Below, piece by piece: positions 32,471 through 41,868 of a DNA stretch of 64,000 nucleotides. Each line of letters opens with the position of its first letter. The stretch's first letter is position 1. Below the pieces are notes generated by a model. The model ran no database searches and had not been told where the DNA came from. It saw nothing but the letters and a program-made list of their open reading frames with translations. The stretch lies in the NCBI GenBank assembly GCA_948467645.1, contig CAOKFD010000006.1:1-64000 (forward strand). The letters are read 5' to 3'. Made by a program: the position numbers and the translations under genes. This stretch comes from Fimadaptatus sp948467645. GTDB lineage: Bacteria > Bacillota > Clostridia > Christensenellales > Aristaeellaceae.

Positions 32471-35077
32471 GTGCAAGCAGCTTCCACCGGCAAGTCTTCA
32501 AAAAAGATCAAGCTGAGAAACAGCCTAATAATAGCCGTAGGAGTAATACTGTTTACGGTACTTACGCTGTCCATGGGCGCATCCGAGATAAAGGATACCC
32601 AGCGGCTCATGACAAACACGATAGACACGCTCAAGAACCAGTGCATGAGCTTTGACAAACTGGTCACGGCCGACAAGATAAAGAGCATGTTCCGTTTGTC
32701 CGACACACTAATGGAACTGAGCCAGCATATCGAACACGACGCGTCGCTGGCCAGCGATTCATATCTGGAGAGGTATGTCGATAATCTCCGGCTGGACGGC
32801 GTGGCCATTCTGGACGAAAACCTTGAGCTGTGCGCGTCCGGATATACGCGCAAGTTCCGCGGCACCGAGTGGCTGGGCGTTATGTCTCAGGATCTTATGC
32901 GCAGCATACTCGAAAACCCCAAGAAGGTATTCATGGAGCGCATATTTGCCGACGACGATTACTACGACGTATGCGCACTGGGGCGGCGCGACAAAGCAGG
33001 CGTTATCATAGGCTTTTACAGGCAGGAGCTTGTTACCGTAAATACCCACACCAGCGATTTGGCCGACCTTATAAACGGGCTGCACCTTGAACACAGCGGC
33101 ACTTACATCGTCGTAAACGAAGGTACGATTATCGCCTCCAGCGAAAGTCAGCTGCGCGGACTTTCTGCGTCCGAAGCGATGATGGAGCTGTTCGACAACC
33201 TGCCCTATCGCGAGTCGCTCAATCTGCTTGCATATAATGGCCGGATCTATTTCGCCACGCGCACTATCTGCGATGATTACAAGATTTACGTATGCTTCCC
33301 GCTGCTTTCCGCGTTCAATGGCACGCTCACGGCGGCGATAGTATTCATCGCGCTGTACATCGCGTTCTGGCTGTTGTTGTTCGCGATACGCAACCGCAGC
33401 CTGCGCGACAGCAAGCAAAAGCTGCAGGAGACTAACGACCGCCTGCAGGAAAACATAAACATACTGCACTCGCTGGAAGAAATCTACTTTACGATATTCT
33501 ATGTGGACACCCGGCACGGCACTTATGAAAGCGTATACTTAGCGCCGTGGCTGTCCCCGAATGTGCCGGTGCGCGGCGAGTACAACGACCTCAAATCATA
33601 CCTTGTCACAAACCTCATACTGCCCGAATACAAAAAGACCATCGATTCGCGCATGGAGCTTAGCGCAATACGCGATTCGCTCAGCCGTGACAAGCTGACA
33701 GACGTGCGCCGCAGCTTCTACATCGACTATCAGGCCACACGCGGCGAATATGTAAACTGGTGCCGCGTAACTGTTACCGTCGTTGATTTCGACGATGCCG
33801 GCCATCCCGCGCACGTACTGGCCATGCTGCAGGACGTAAACGACGAAAAGGCCAAGGATGCCCAGTACCAGGCTAAGATACTCGCCGAGGCACAGACCGC
33901 AAAGCTGGCTAACATCGCAAAGACCAACTTTTTGCGCCGCATAAGCCACGACATACGCACGCCGATAAACGGCATACATGGCTACATCAACATGTCGGCG
34001 CGCTATCCATGCGATATGAATGTGCAGGCGTCCTGCCGCGAGAAGGCCGGTATCGCGCTCACATCGCTGATGGAGCTGGTCAATAACGTGCTCGACATGA
34101 GTAAGCTCGAGGGCAGCGACATACAGTTGGACAACAAGCCGTTCGACATTGAGCAGATTTTGCACGACGTGGACGTAGTTATTAAGCCGCAGGCCACCGA
34201 GCACAACATAAGTTACATAGTCGAGCATGAGAACCTGGGCGAAAGCGCGCATCTGATGGGCAGTCCCCTGCACATACGGCGGGTGCTTCTCAATTTGGCC
34301 AGCAACTCGGTCAAATACGGCCGCAGCGGCGGCTACATACGCATAGGTTGTCGCGTGTCAAAGGTGGAGGGCGACGTTTCGACGTTCGAATTCACCTGCG
34401 TCGACGACGGCATAGGCATGGACGTGGAGTTCCAGAAGCACGTATTCGAGCCGTTCATGCAGGAAAGCGAGGACGCGCGCACGCGTTACAGCGGCAGCGG
34501 TCTGGGACTGGCGATAGTGAAAAAGCTGGTCGACGCGATGAACGGCACGATAACCTACGTAAGCGAAAAGGGCGTGGGCACCACGTTCACGGTGACTCTG
34601 CCGCTTACGATAGACCGCACGTACCGCGCGCCGGTTGTACCCGTGCGCAAATCCTCCGCGCCGCATCTGCTGACGGGACTAAATGTGCTGCTGGTCGAGG
34701 ACAACGAGCTGAATATGGAAATATCCGAATTCCTACTGACCGAGATGAACGTAAACGTCACCAAGGCGTGGAACGGTCGTGAGGCCGTGGATATATTCAG
34801 CGCGTCGGACGCAGGCTACTTCGACATAATACTGATGGACATAATGATGCCCGTCATGAACGGCATAGACGCGTCGATAGCCATACGCGCCCTGCACCGC
34901 CCGGATGCAAAGACGGTAAAAATAATCGCGCTGTCGGCCAACGCATTTACCGATGATGTGCGCCGCAGTATAAGCGCCGGCATAAACGAGCATATCGCCA
35001 AGCCCATAGACACGCAGCAGCTCTTCTCGGTATTGGAAAAGTATACTGCGGGCAATCCCCACCTGAGCAATAACTGA
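32471..35077 (+). CDS. Hybrid sensor histidine kinase 1
   Basis: An 868-residue membrane hybrid kinase. Helix 1 (about residues 18-38) and helix 2 (about 285-307) enclose an extracellular Cache-like sensing domain. A PAS-like region follows, then HisKA with SHDIRTPINGIHGYI (phospho-acceptor His493), HATPase with NLASNSVKYGRSGG, DDGIGMD and GSGLGLAI, and a C-terminal receiver VLLVEDNELNMEIS with Asp790 in LMDIMMP. The GTG at 32471 follows GGGGAGG by eight bases; a TTG six codons upstream is less likely. Receiver output needs an HPt protein such as that at 41288. It is coupled to the receptor lipoprotein gene before it. Confidence 0.92.
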   Translation: MQAASTGKSSKKIKLRNSLIIAVGVILFTVLTLSMGASEIKDTQRLMTNTIDTLKNQCMSFDKLVTADKIKSMFRLSDTLMELSQHIEHDASLASDSYLERYVDNLRLDGVAILDENLELCASGYTRKFRGTEWLGVMSQDLMRSILENPKKVFMERIFADDDYYDVCALGRRDKAGVIIGFYRQELVTVNTHTSDLADLINGLHLEHSGTYIVVNEGTIIASSESQLRGLSASEAMMELFDNLPYRESLNLLAYNGRIYFATRTICDDYKIYVCFPLLSAFNGTLTAAIVFIALYIAFWLLLFAIRNRSLRDSKQKLQETNDRLQENINILHSLEEIYFTIFYVDTRHGTYESVYLAPWLSPNVPVRGEYNDLKSYLVTNLILPEYKKTIDSRMELSAIRDSLSRDKLTDVRRSFYIDYQATRGEYVNWCRVTVTVVDFDDAGHPAHVLAMLQDVNDEKAKDAQYQAKILAEAQTAKLANIAKTNFLRRISHDIRTPINGIHGYINMSARYPCDMNVQASCREKAGIALTSLMELVNNVLDMSKLEGSDIQLDNKPFDIEQILHDVDVVIKPQATEHNISYIVEHENLGESAHLMGSPLHIRRVLLNLASNSVKYGRSGGYIRIGCRVSKVEGDVSTFEFTCVDDGIGMDVEFQKHVFEPFMQESEDARTRYSGSGLGLAIVKKLVDAMNGTITYVSEKGVGTTFTVTLPLTIDRTYRAPVVPVRKSSAPHLLTGLNVLLVEDNELNMEISEFLLTEMNVNVTKAWNGREAVDIFSASDAGYFDIILMDIMMPVMNGIDASIAIRALHRPDAKTVKIIALSANAFTDDVRRSISAGINEHIAKPIDTQQLFSVLEKYTAGNPHLSNN

Positions 35078-35083
35078 CCATAC

Positions 35084-35118
35084 AAGCGCTGCCGCGAGCA
35101 ATTGCGGCGGCGCTTTTT
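35084..35118 (+). terminator. Terminator of the receptor-kinase operon
   Basis: AAGCGCTGCCGC (35084-35095) and GCGGCGGCGCTT (35104-35115) pair over 12 positions with one wobble, followed by five T residues, seven bases after the kinase stop. Confidence 0.88.
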
Positions 35119-35739
35119 CTGGGCGCGGCGTATATCTCAGGCACATTTTGCGCCTTACATGGAAATTGCCCTTGGAAATATGGAAATTGTGGAATATAAT
35201 TTATAGTAGGTTATTGTATGTATCATGACTTTCTTCTACTAGAGTATGTCTCAAACGGAACAATTCGCAGGTTCGAGTGGATTTTGCGTCAGTTCAAGGA
35301 AGAAATCCGACGGCTTAACAGCGCTAAGTCGAGCCTTGTGACGCAGAAACGGCGCAGCGACGCCCGAAACTGCGTACTCAGGAATTTTTGAGACACACTC
35401 TAGCTGCTTTTCGACTGTCTTAGTATCCGTTCCAATCGTTTCAAGCGCTTGCTTTCAAGCAAATCCCATTCGCAAGCCCCTGCGCCCTATAATTTTGTTT
35501 GCATGGTACACATTTTTCTGAGTTCGTTTATAATAGTTTATTGACCAATCTCTTGCAATTTAGTTCTAAAATGGCTATAATACTATGCGGTTAGTTTTAA
35601 GTTCGATTATTCTTATCATGTATGCCGTTAAGATGCTCTCGATCGGCAGGAGGCGCTATTGATTTGAGAGTGCATTTATTTGATTACGGAGATATGCCCA
35701 TTATTATTTCTGCGATTAGAAAGGGACTTTCTTGCTGCC
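35119..35739. other. Intergenic region between the two hybrid kinases
   Basis: This stretch holds MITE copy B (35240-35402) and a possible leader ORF (35664-35753). The remaining sequence is AT-rich with no recognised gene or RNA. Confidence 0.5.
35240..35402. mobile_element. MITE-like element, copy B
   Basis: A 163-bp element with terminal inverted repeats TAGAGTATGTCTCAAA and TTTTTGAGACACACTCTA (one internal difference). The outer flank also reads C at left and G at right. Both termini carry TA, as expected for TA target duplication. The interior is a close match to copy A, including GGTTCGAGTGGATTTT and AGCGCTAAGTCGAG. It has no coding capacity. Confidence 0.85.
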
Positions 35740-35753
35740 ATGAATACTTCTGA
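35664..35753 (+). CDS. Possible leader ORF overlapping hybrid kinase 2
   Basis: A 29-codon ORF starting TTG (in-frame GTG two codons on) has a perfect AGGAGG ten bases upstream. It ends at a TGA 14 bases inside the kinase gene, whose own ATG at 35740 has only a distant GAAAGGGA. The overlap is the layout of translational coupling. The peptide has no recognised relative. Confidence 0.35.
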   Translation: MRVHLFDYGDMPIIISAIRKGLSCCHEYF

Positions 35754-38673
35754 CAACAAACTAAAACGTCATATTATAATTAATGTCGCGTTGTTGCTGG
35801 CCGCAATATTCGCGATTATGATAATGTCCGTGCGCGAAAACCGTATGCGCCATATACAGCAGATAAGCGCGTACATCGATGTATTATCAAACCGAACCGC
35901 CATGCACGTAAGCGACGTGCTTCAGGACCGCGAGGAGGCGATTGATTCCATCGCGTACCTTTACGGTGATACGCTTACGTCGCGCGATCCCGATCTTCCG
36001 CGGCTGGCCGAGCTGGAAAGCTGCTCTAATTTCGACCGGATACGCTTTGTCGATAAACAGGGCATGACATATGCCAGCAATGGAGAAGCGGTCGATTGCT
36101 CCGACCGCGAATACTTTGAGCGCGGCATTCATGGCGAAAGCGGAATCTATACCTCGCTCAAATCGCGCTTCGATGGCCAGCGGATGATTGGATTTTATTC
36201 GCCCGTGCGGTATGATGGCGAGATCTGCGGCGTGCTGCTGGGACTGCTCGATCAGGAAAGCATTTCCAACATGCTAAAAACAGACCTGTACGGCAATTCG
36301 GCAGTTACGATGCTGATAACCACAGATGGATGCATAATCGGCCAGTACAAATCGCACACCGACCTTATATACGATACGGTATCCGAGATACTGCCCTATT
36401 TCAGCGAAGATCAGCACGAAGCCATACTTGCTGCCATCGCCAACCGCGATGAGAAGCTTAGCGTTACCTTTACCGGCAAAAGCGGCGATTCGGTGGGCGA
36501 AATCGTGCCCATTGAGGACTCGGACTGGTCGCTTCTGCAACTGTTCCCGTCCGCAACGACGCACGAGATCATATCCAGCGTCATCCACGACGAGTACTTT
36601 GCGATGTCGCTGCTGGTTTTAGTGCTGCTGTACTTCGGATTGCAATTTTTGTACCTGATGCGCAAACGCGCGGCGGCAATGCGCGACGAGAACAACCGCA
36701 GGCGCATGATCTCGCTGCTGCAAAGCGTCGCCGACGACTACCTGTGCCTTATCAATGTGAACCTGAACACCGAACAGGAGGAACCGTTTCATCTGCGTTA
36801 CGACGGCAGTATGAGCGACTGGGCCGTCGGAAATCATGACTACACACATTGCATCGAAAGCTATGCCGACAAGTTCATAAGCCCCCACGACAAACAGCGT
36901 TTTATAGACGCAGTTCAACTGCCCAAGCTGAAGGAGCTGTTCCGGACTCAAAAGGACTTCTATATAGAATACGACGCGATAATAGGCGGCGAGGAGCTCA
37001 GGCTGCAGGACAAGTTCACGATAGACCGCTCCAATCCCCGCGAGGAGCATCTGCACATAGGCATACGCGACATAACCGCCGTGACGAAAGAGCGCATACG
37101 CTCGCAGACCAGCATGGAGCTGATCGTATCGGCCGCCAGTACCGTGTATCCATTCATAATCGAGGAAAACCTGACCCGCGACCATGTGAAAACGATATAC
37201 AATAAGGGACTGGTCAAGCCCGGCACGTTTATCAGCTCCACCATGGGAACCATGTTCGAGGATTTGAAGTCCACAGTCCCGATTGATGAGGACTACAACA
37301 AGCTGTATTCCGCGATGAACCGTCAGGCACAGCTGGACGCATACGAGCGCGGCGAACGCGACATACGCGTGCGTGTGCGCCAGCTTGGAGACGACGGCCA
37401 GCTCCACTGGATGGAGACGCGCAATGTACTGATGCAGAACTCCGCGGGCGACATATACAGCGTGTCCATGACGCGCTGCATAGACGACGACGTGAACAAG
37501 ACGCTGGAGCTGAAGCGCGCCAAGGACGCCGCCGAGAGCGCGAACAAGGCCAAGAGTTCGTTCCTGTTCAATATGTCACACGACATACGCACGCCGCTAA
37601 ATGCGATAATAGGCTTTTCCGCAATGGCGACGCGGCATATGGACGACAGTGCCAAGCTGAACGACTGCCTCAAAAAGATTAGCCTGTCCGGCGAGCACCT
37701 GCTGAAGCTGATCAACAACATGCTCGATCTGGCGCGCATAGAGAGCGGCAAGATAACGCTGGATATACAGGCGCATGACGTGATGGAGTCGCTCAGCAGC
37801 TTGGAGTGCATATTCGCGGCCGATATGAGCAAGAAGAACATGAACTTCCAGATCATACACGATCTGCACGACAGCATAGCGTTTTACGACGTGCTGAAGA
37901 TGCACCAGATTGAGCTGAACATAATCGGCAACGCCATAAAGTACACGCCCGAGGGCGGCAGCATAGTTTACACGGTAAGGCAGACCGCCTCGGAGGACGG
38001 CTATGCCACGTATGAATGCTCGTGCAAGGACAACGGTCTGGGCATGAGCAAAGAGTTCCTTGCAAAGGTATTCGACGCGTTTGAGCGCGAAACCACCAGC
38101 AAAACCAGCAATATAGAAGGCCCGGGACTGGGCCTTGCGATAACCAAACGCCTGGTCGATGCTATGGGCGGCACGATTTCCTGCCGCAGCGAGCTGGGCA
38201 AGGGCACCGAGTTCATATGCCGCTTCAAGTTCAGGATAGGTTCCAAGACGGATTTGCCGAACGAACAGGCGGATGACGGCGCGGCGCTGGACGTACACGG
38301 CAAGCGCGTGCTGCTGGTCGAGGACAACGAGCTTAACCGCGAAATATCGCATGAGCTGCTCACAAGCGAGGGATTCGAGGTCGAGGAGGCCGACGACGGC
38401 GACGTTGCGATCGAAAAGGTCAAAAACTCCGCACCCGGCTACTTCGATCTGGTGCTGATGGACGTACAGATGCCGCGCATGAACGGCTACGACGCGGCCC
38501 GGGCGATACGCGCGTTGGACGACAAGGCGCTAGCCCAGATACCCATAATCGCGGTCACGGCCAACGCGTTTGAGGAAGATCGCCGCGCCGCGATTTCGGC
38601 GGGCATGAACGGTCACATTGCAAAGCCGATCGATGTACGCGCCCTGCGCACGCAGTTGGCTAACTTCGTGTGA
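35740..38673 (+). CDS. Hybrid sensor histidine kinase 2
   Basis: A 977-residue membrane hybrid kinase. Helix 1 (about residues 12-30) and helix 2 (about 288-306) flank an extracellular dCache-like domain containing DREYFERGIHGESGIY, a pattern seen in Cache sensors of small organic molecules. Two PAS-like regions come next, then HisKA MSHDIRTPLNAIIGFS (His614), HATPase NIIGNAIKYTPEGG, DNGLGMS and GPGLGLAI, and a receiver VLLVEDNELNREIS with Asp908 in LMDVQMPRMNGY. The ATG at 35740 is chosen as start; an in-frame TTG 20 codons upstream is less likely. It sits between kinase 1 and the cyclic-di-GMP enzyme gene, which converges on it. Confidence 0.92.
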   Translation: MNTSDNKLKRHIIINVALLLAAIFAIMIMSVRENRMRHIQQISAYIDVLSNRTAMHVSDVLQDREEAIDSIAYLYGDTLTSRDPDLPRLAELESCSNFDRIRFVDKQGMTYASNGEAVDCSDREYFERGIHGESGIYTSLKSRFDGQRMIGFYSPVRYDGEICGVLLGLLDQESISNMLKTDLYGNSAVTMLITTDGCIIGQYKSHTDLIYDTVSEILPYFSEDQHEAILAAIANRDEKLSVTFTGKSGDSVGEIVPIEDSDWSLLQLFPSATTHEIISSVIHDEYFAMSLLVLVLLYFGLQFLYLMRKRAAAMRDENNRRRMISLLQSVADDYLCLINVNLNTEQEEPFHLRYDGSMSDWAVGNHDYTHCIESYADKFISPHDKQRFIDAVQLPKLKELFRTQKDFYIEYDAIIGGEELRLQDKFTIDRSNPREEHLHIGIRDITAVTKERIRSQTSMELIVSAASTVYPFIIEENLTRDHVKTIYNKGLVKPGTFISSTMGTMFEDLKSTVPIDEDYNKLYSAMNRQAQLDAYERGERDIRVRVRQLGDDGQLHWMETRNVLMQNSAGDIYSVSMTRCIDDDVNKTLELKRAKDAAESANKAKSSFLFNMSHDIRTPLNAIIGFSAMATRHMDDSAKLNDCLKKISLSGEHLLKLINNMLDLARIESGKITLDIQAHDVMESLSSLECIFAADMSKKNMNFQIIHDLHDSIAFYDVLKMHQIELNIIGNAIKYTPEGGSIVYTVRQTASEDGYATYECSCKDNGLGMSKEFLAKVFDAFERETTSKTSNIEGPGLGLAITKRLVDAMGGTISCRSELGKGTEFICRFKFRIGSKTDLPNEQADDGAALDVHGKRVLLVEDNELNREISHELLTSEGFEVEEADDGDVAIEKVKNSAPGYFDLVLMDVQMPRMNGYDAARAIRALDDKALAQIPIIAVTANAFEEDRRAAISAGMNGHIAKPIDVRALRTQLANFV

Positions 38674-38710
38674 GTGTACGCTCCCCTGCCCTGCCTGAAT
38701 AGTCAGATAC

Positions 38711-38742
38711 GCCCGCCGCATGGCTTTGATCGTGCGGCGGGC
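38711..38742 (+). terminator. Hairpin after hybrid kinase 2
   Basis: GCCCGCCGCA and TGCGGCGGGC form a perfect 10-bp stem with a 12-base loop, 37 bases after the stop. The downstream tract is only moderately T-rich (CTGCTTCGTCCTTT). Confidence 0.65.
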
Positions 38743-39003
38743 CTGCTTCGTCCTTTACGGTTTTCTGGGGGGCTAAAGCATCTCATTTCTTCGCCATGTA
38801 TAGAAATTACAGTAAATGATGCAGCTGAGTCTGTTCCACGCAAACTTGTGGCATTGCCTATGTTCGAATCGCTTTCTGTGAAGAACATTGTTTTGCGCCT
38901 CAAAGGAATTGACTTCAATCATCGCGATAAGTAAGCAAACAACGTCGCAGCACCTGGGACTTTTCGTTTAACACTATGCCAACGCCCTATAAACAGCCAA
39001 CAG

Positions 39004-39044
39004 CAAAGCGCCTGCGCTCCATCTTTCGGAACGCAGACGCTTTG
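39004..39044 (-). terminator. Terminator of the GGDEF/HD-GYP gene
   Basis: CAAAGCGCCTGCG (39004-39016) and CGCAGACGCTTTG (39032-39044) pair at 12 of 13 positions. It lies 15 bases beyond the minus-strand stop codon. Confidence 0.7.
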
Positions 39045-39058
39045 CCTTGATTTATCTG

Positions 39059-41053
39059 TTATGCCTTTGTCGTGTTGGCTGCGGAATCTGATTCATCCGC
39101 GGCGTCTTTCTTGTTACGCCCGTGCAGGTACATATCCGCGTCGTACCTGATCTGCGGAATCTTATCCGCCGCCGAACGCAGACAATCGAGTATCAGCGGG
39201 TTAAACGCGCCGCATTCGCCGTTCAGTATCATCTGAACCGCCGTCTCGTGTGAGAACGCCTTTTTATACGAGCGCTCGCTGACCAGTGCGTCGTACACGT
39301 CAGCCAGCGCCACTATCTGAGCCGATATTGGTATCTGCTCGCCCACCAGCCCGTCCGGATAGCCGTGCCCGTCGTAGCGCTCGTGGTGCCAGCGGCATAT
39401 CGCGTACGCCGTGCGCACCAGCGGCTCGTCACCATAGCCCTCGATCTTGTCCAGCATCTCGGAACCGATGGTCGTGTGCGTCTTCATTATCTCAAATTCT
39501 TCTTTAGTCAGGCGGCCGGGCTTATTCAGTATCTCCTCGGGTATGGCGATCTTGCCTATGTCGTGCAGCGCAGAGGCCGTCACGATCAGGTCGCGCTTGG
39601 CCGCGTCGAGATGATACATGTCGGTCTTTTGCAGCAGTTCGGACAGCAACAGCTCGGTTAGCTGCTTCATATGCAACACATGCAGACCGCTCTCGGTGTT
39701 TCTAAATTCGACAATATGGCTAAGTATATCGATCAGCATATTGTCGTTCTTTTCCTTTTCGACGATCTGTTTCGTGACCATCGATACAAGCCGACGCTGC
39801 TTGGCGTACAGCTTTATCGCGTTGACCACGCGCCGGTATACTATCTTCGCGTCGAATGGGCGGCTTATGTAGTCGGTAACGCCCAGCTCGTAAGCCTGAC
39901 GGATTACGTCGTCGGAATCGGCGCTGGAGATCATGATTATCGGTATGTCATCGATCAGCCCCTGCCGCGCCATTTCGCCCAGCACCGCGAAGCCGTTCAT
40001 TACGGGCATGACTATATCCAGCAGTATTACGCTTATGCCGGTTCGGTATTTCTGGAGCAGCTGCATACACTCGCGGCCGTTTTCGGCTTCCAGTATTTCG
40101 TACTCATTGCCCAGTATTTCGGTCAGGATTGCGCGGTTCATCTCCGCGTCGTCCACGATCAGCACCTTCTGCTTGGGGACTTCTTCCTCAGCCTGCTCGT
40201 TTTCGTGCTCCATGACGACGGTGTTCTTGCGCGTCTTGGCGCGATACATCAGCCGGTCGGCGCGCTCCAGCGCGGATGAGATCGGCTCGTCGTGCGCAAT
40301 CGTGGCGCCTATCGACACGGATACCTGCATGTTGGGATAGCCGGGAATCAGCGAATCGTGTATCTGCGAGCATATTAATTGCAGCTTTCTCTGTAACACT
40401 AGCTCGGGGATATTGGGCATTACTATCAAGAATTCGTCGCCGCCGTATCTGACCAGCGTGTCAGACTTGCGTATGTTCTGCTGCGCAACCTTAGCAAACA
40501 TCTCCAGCGCCAAATCACCCGCTTGGTGGCCGAACGCATCGTTGTACAGCTTAAAGTCGTCCAGATCGACGACCACTACGCCCGCATCCATCACGCTGTT
40601 TTTCAGCATATCCTCGTAATACCGCCGGTTGTAGGCGGGACGCGCTACCGGGTCGATATACAGCCGGTCGCGGTACGGGCTGAGCTTATCGCGGGTGCAC
40701 GAATTATTGTATGGCTCGTTAGGCACTTCGTCGTCCAGCTTTTGAACCAGCTCCAGCACGTATCCCTTGCCATCGATTTCGAGATACTTGGCCGTCACCT
40801 GGTATGCTGACTTGTCGGCAAATTCCAGCTTGGTCTTTTTGCCGCGGCAATCGTATGCCTCGCACACGGCACAATTTTCGCATGGATGCTGTTTCCACCG
40901 TTCGTTCTTCATCGGGCATGGATCGTCGCCGGGCAGCGCCGCGTCGCGCTCCCGCTCTACCCTGCATATAGATTCGGAATCAATCAGTCTGGCGATTGTA
41001 AACAGACTTTTGTACAGTTTAAGTTCGGGTTCAAACTGATCCATAGACATCAT
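39059..41053 (-). CDS. GGDEF - receiver - HD-GYP cyclic-di-GMP enzyme
   Basis: A 664-residue cytoplasmic protein with opposing cyclic-di-GMP activities around a receiver. Residues 1-115 hold a cysteine cluster (C46, C58, C61, C64, C69), which could bind an iron-sulfur cluster or zinc. The diguanylate cyclase domain (about 125-285) has an intact GGDEF at 204-208 and an inhibitory RKSD site at 195-198. The receiver (about 295-415) has its acceptor Asp346 in LLDIVMP. The HD-GYP phosphodiesterase (about 435-630) keeps HD at 497-498 and HHERYDGHGYP at 556-566. Both catalytic motifs look active. Phosphorylation probably comes through the nearby HPt protein (inference). Three ATGs begin the gene; the first is given. 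Confidence 0.92.
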   Translation of the reverse strand: MMSMDQFEPELKLYKSLFTIARLIDSESICRVERERDAALPGDDPCPMKNERWKQHPCENCAVCEAYDCRGKKTKLEFADKSAYQVTAKYLEIDGKGYVLELVQKLDDEVPNEPYNNSCTRDKLSPYRDRLYIDPVARPAYNRRYYEDMLKNSVMDAGVVVVDLDDFKLYNDAFGHQAGDLALEMFAKVAQQNIRKSDTLVRYGGDEFLIVMPNIPELVLQRKLQLICSQIHDSLIPGYPNMQVSVSIGATIAHDEPISSALERADRLMYRAKTRKNTVVMEHENEQAEEEVPKQKVLIVDDAEMNRAILTEILGNEYEILEAENGRECMQLLQKYRTGISVILLDIVMPVMNGFAVLGEMARQGLIDDIPIIMISSADSDDVIRQAYELGVTDYISRPFDAKIVYRRVVNAIKLYAKQRRLVSMVTKQIVEKEKNDNMLIDILSHIVEFRNTESGLHVLHMKQLTELLLSELLQKTDMYHLDAAKRDLIVTASALHDIGKIAIPEEILNKPGRLTKEEFEIMKTHTTIGSEMLDKIEGYGDEPLVRTAYAICRWHHERYDGHGYPDGLVGEQIPISAQIVALADVYDALVSERSYKKAFSHETAVQMILNGECGAFNPLILDCLRSAADKIPQIRYDADMYLHGRNKKDAADESDSAANTTKA

Positions 41054-41183
41054 AAGTCGTATCCATTCCTTTATCGCTTACGCCGCGGCAAATGCAGCCG
41101 CTCAAATGCGTTCAAGTCTGATTTGCCAATCTTTTCTCACACTCTATTCTACCATATTATATCAAAAAAGTCCATGGATTTTG

Positions 41184-41224
41184 GGAAAAGCACTTTACTT
41201 TTTAGGAAAAGCACTTTACTTTTT
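41184..41224. repeat. Tandem 20-bp direct repeat
   Basis: GGAAAAGCACTTTACTTTTT occurs at 41184-41203 and again at 41205-41224, a 21-bp period or two helical turns. The second copy overlaps the -35 element of the HPt promoter, so it may be a response-regulator binding site. Confidence 0.85.
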
Positions 41225-41243
41225 TCCATTTATCCGCTATACT
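41215..41243 (+). promoter_or_regulatory. Promoter of the HPt gene
   Basis: TTTACT (41215-41220) and TATACT (41238-41243) are 17 bases apart. The -35 match is weak and lies within the tandem repeat, as expected for an activated promoter. Confidence 0.6.
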
Positions 41244-41287
41244 ATATACATACTGTGCTGCTTGGCATATTAGGAGAGATAGTCAAT

Positions 41288-41638
41288 ATGACGCTAGAAA
41301 GCTTTTACAATACAATTGGCGGCGATTACAAAAAGACGGTCGAAAGGCTTTATAACGAAGCCCTGCTGCGCAAGTTTGTAATGAAGTACCGCGGCGACGG
41401 CACTTTTGCACAGCTCAAGGAAGCTCACGACTCCAAGAATTGGGAGGAAGCGTTCCGCGCGGCGCACACGCTCAATGGTCTGGCGCTGAATCTGGGCTTC
41501 AACCAGCTTAACAAGAGCGCATCGGCACTGACCGAGCATCTGCGCGGCGGCAAACCGCTCACCGACGAGTCGCTTTATAATGCGGTTGAGCGCGATCACA
41601 TGCTGGTCATCAATTCGATTGACGAGCTGGACGCGTAA
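41288..41638 (+). CDS. Free-standing HPt phosphotransfer protein
   Basis: A 116-residue single-domain histidine phosphotransfer protein. The signature AAHTLNGLALNLGF carries the phospho-acceptor His60 on a helical bundle. HPt proteins carry phosphate from the receiver of a hybrid kinase to the receiver of an output regulator. The window supplies two hybrid kinases without HPt domains and one enzyme with a receiver, so this protein is the natural link, although partner choice is inferred. The ATG follows AGGAGA. It diverges from the cyclic-di-GMP enzyme gene. Confidence 0.9.
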   Translation: MTLESFYNTIGGDYKKTVERLYNEALLRKFVMKYRGDGTFAQLKEAHDSKNWEEAFRAAHTLNGLALNLGFNQLNKSASALTEHLRGGKPLTDESLYNAVERDHMLVINSIDELDA

Positions 41639-41674
41639 CAGACGCGCTGCTGTTTTCAGGCATTGTAATATTTT

Positions 41675-41703
41675 AAGGCTGCTTAATCAAGCGGCCTTTT
41701 GTT
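41675..41703 (+). terminator. Terminator of the HPt gene
   Basis: AAGGC-T-GCTT and AAGC-G-GCCTT form a 9-bp stem around AATC with one internal mismatch, followed by TTTTGTTG. Confidence 0.8.
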
Positions 41704-41845
41704 GTATCTGGCTTTCGGCAATGTGAATGTCTGTATATCCCATTTTGCGCGGCTTGAAAAGAAATTTCATGCTGGCTTGCGAGTTTCAGGCTGAAGCATC
41801 GGAAGTCAGGTATCATCGCAAAGAACAACCTGCGGACAGTTGCCT

Positions 41846-41868
41846 TAGAGTATGTCTCAAGCGATTCC
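41846..41868 (+). repeat. Solitary MITE terminal repeat
   Basis: TTAGAGTATGTCTCAAGCG followed by ATTCC matches the left end of MITE copies A and B, but no interior or right end follows. It is a deleted remnant. Confidence 0.7.

Larger units (their letters stand above)
38674..39058. other. Intergenic region between converging signalling genes
   Basis: It contains one hairpin for each converging gene (listed separately). Between 38745 and 39000 nothing was recognised. Confidence 0.5.
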
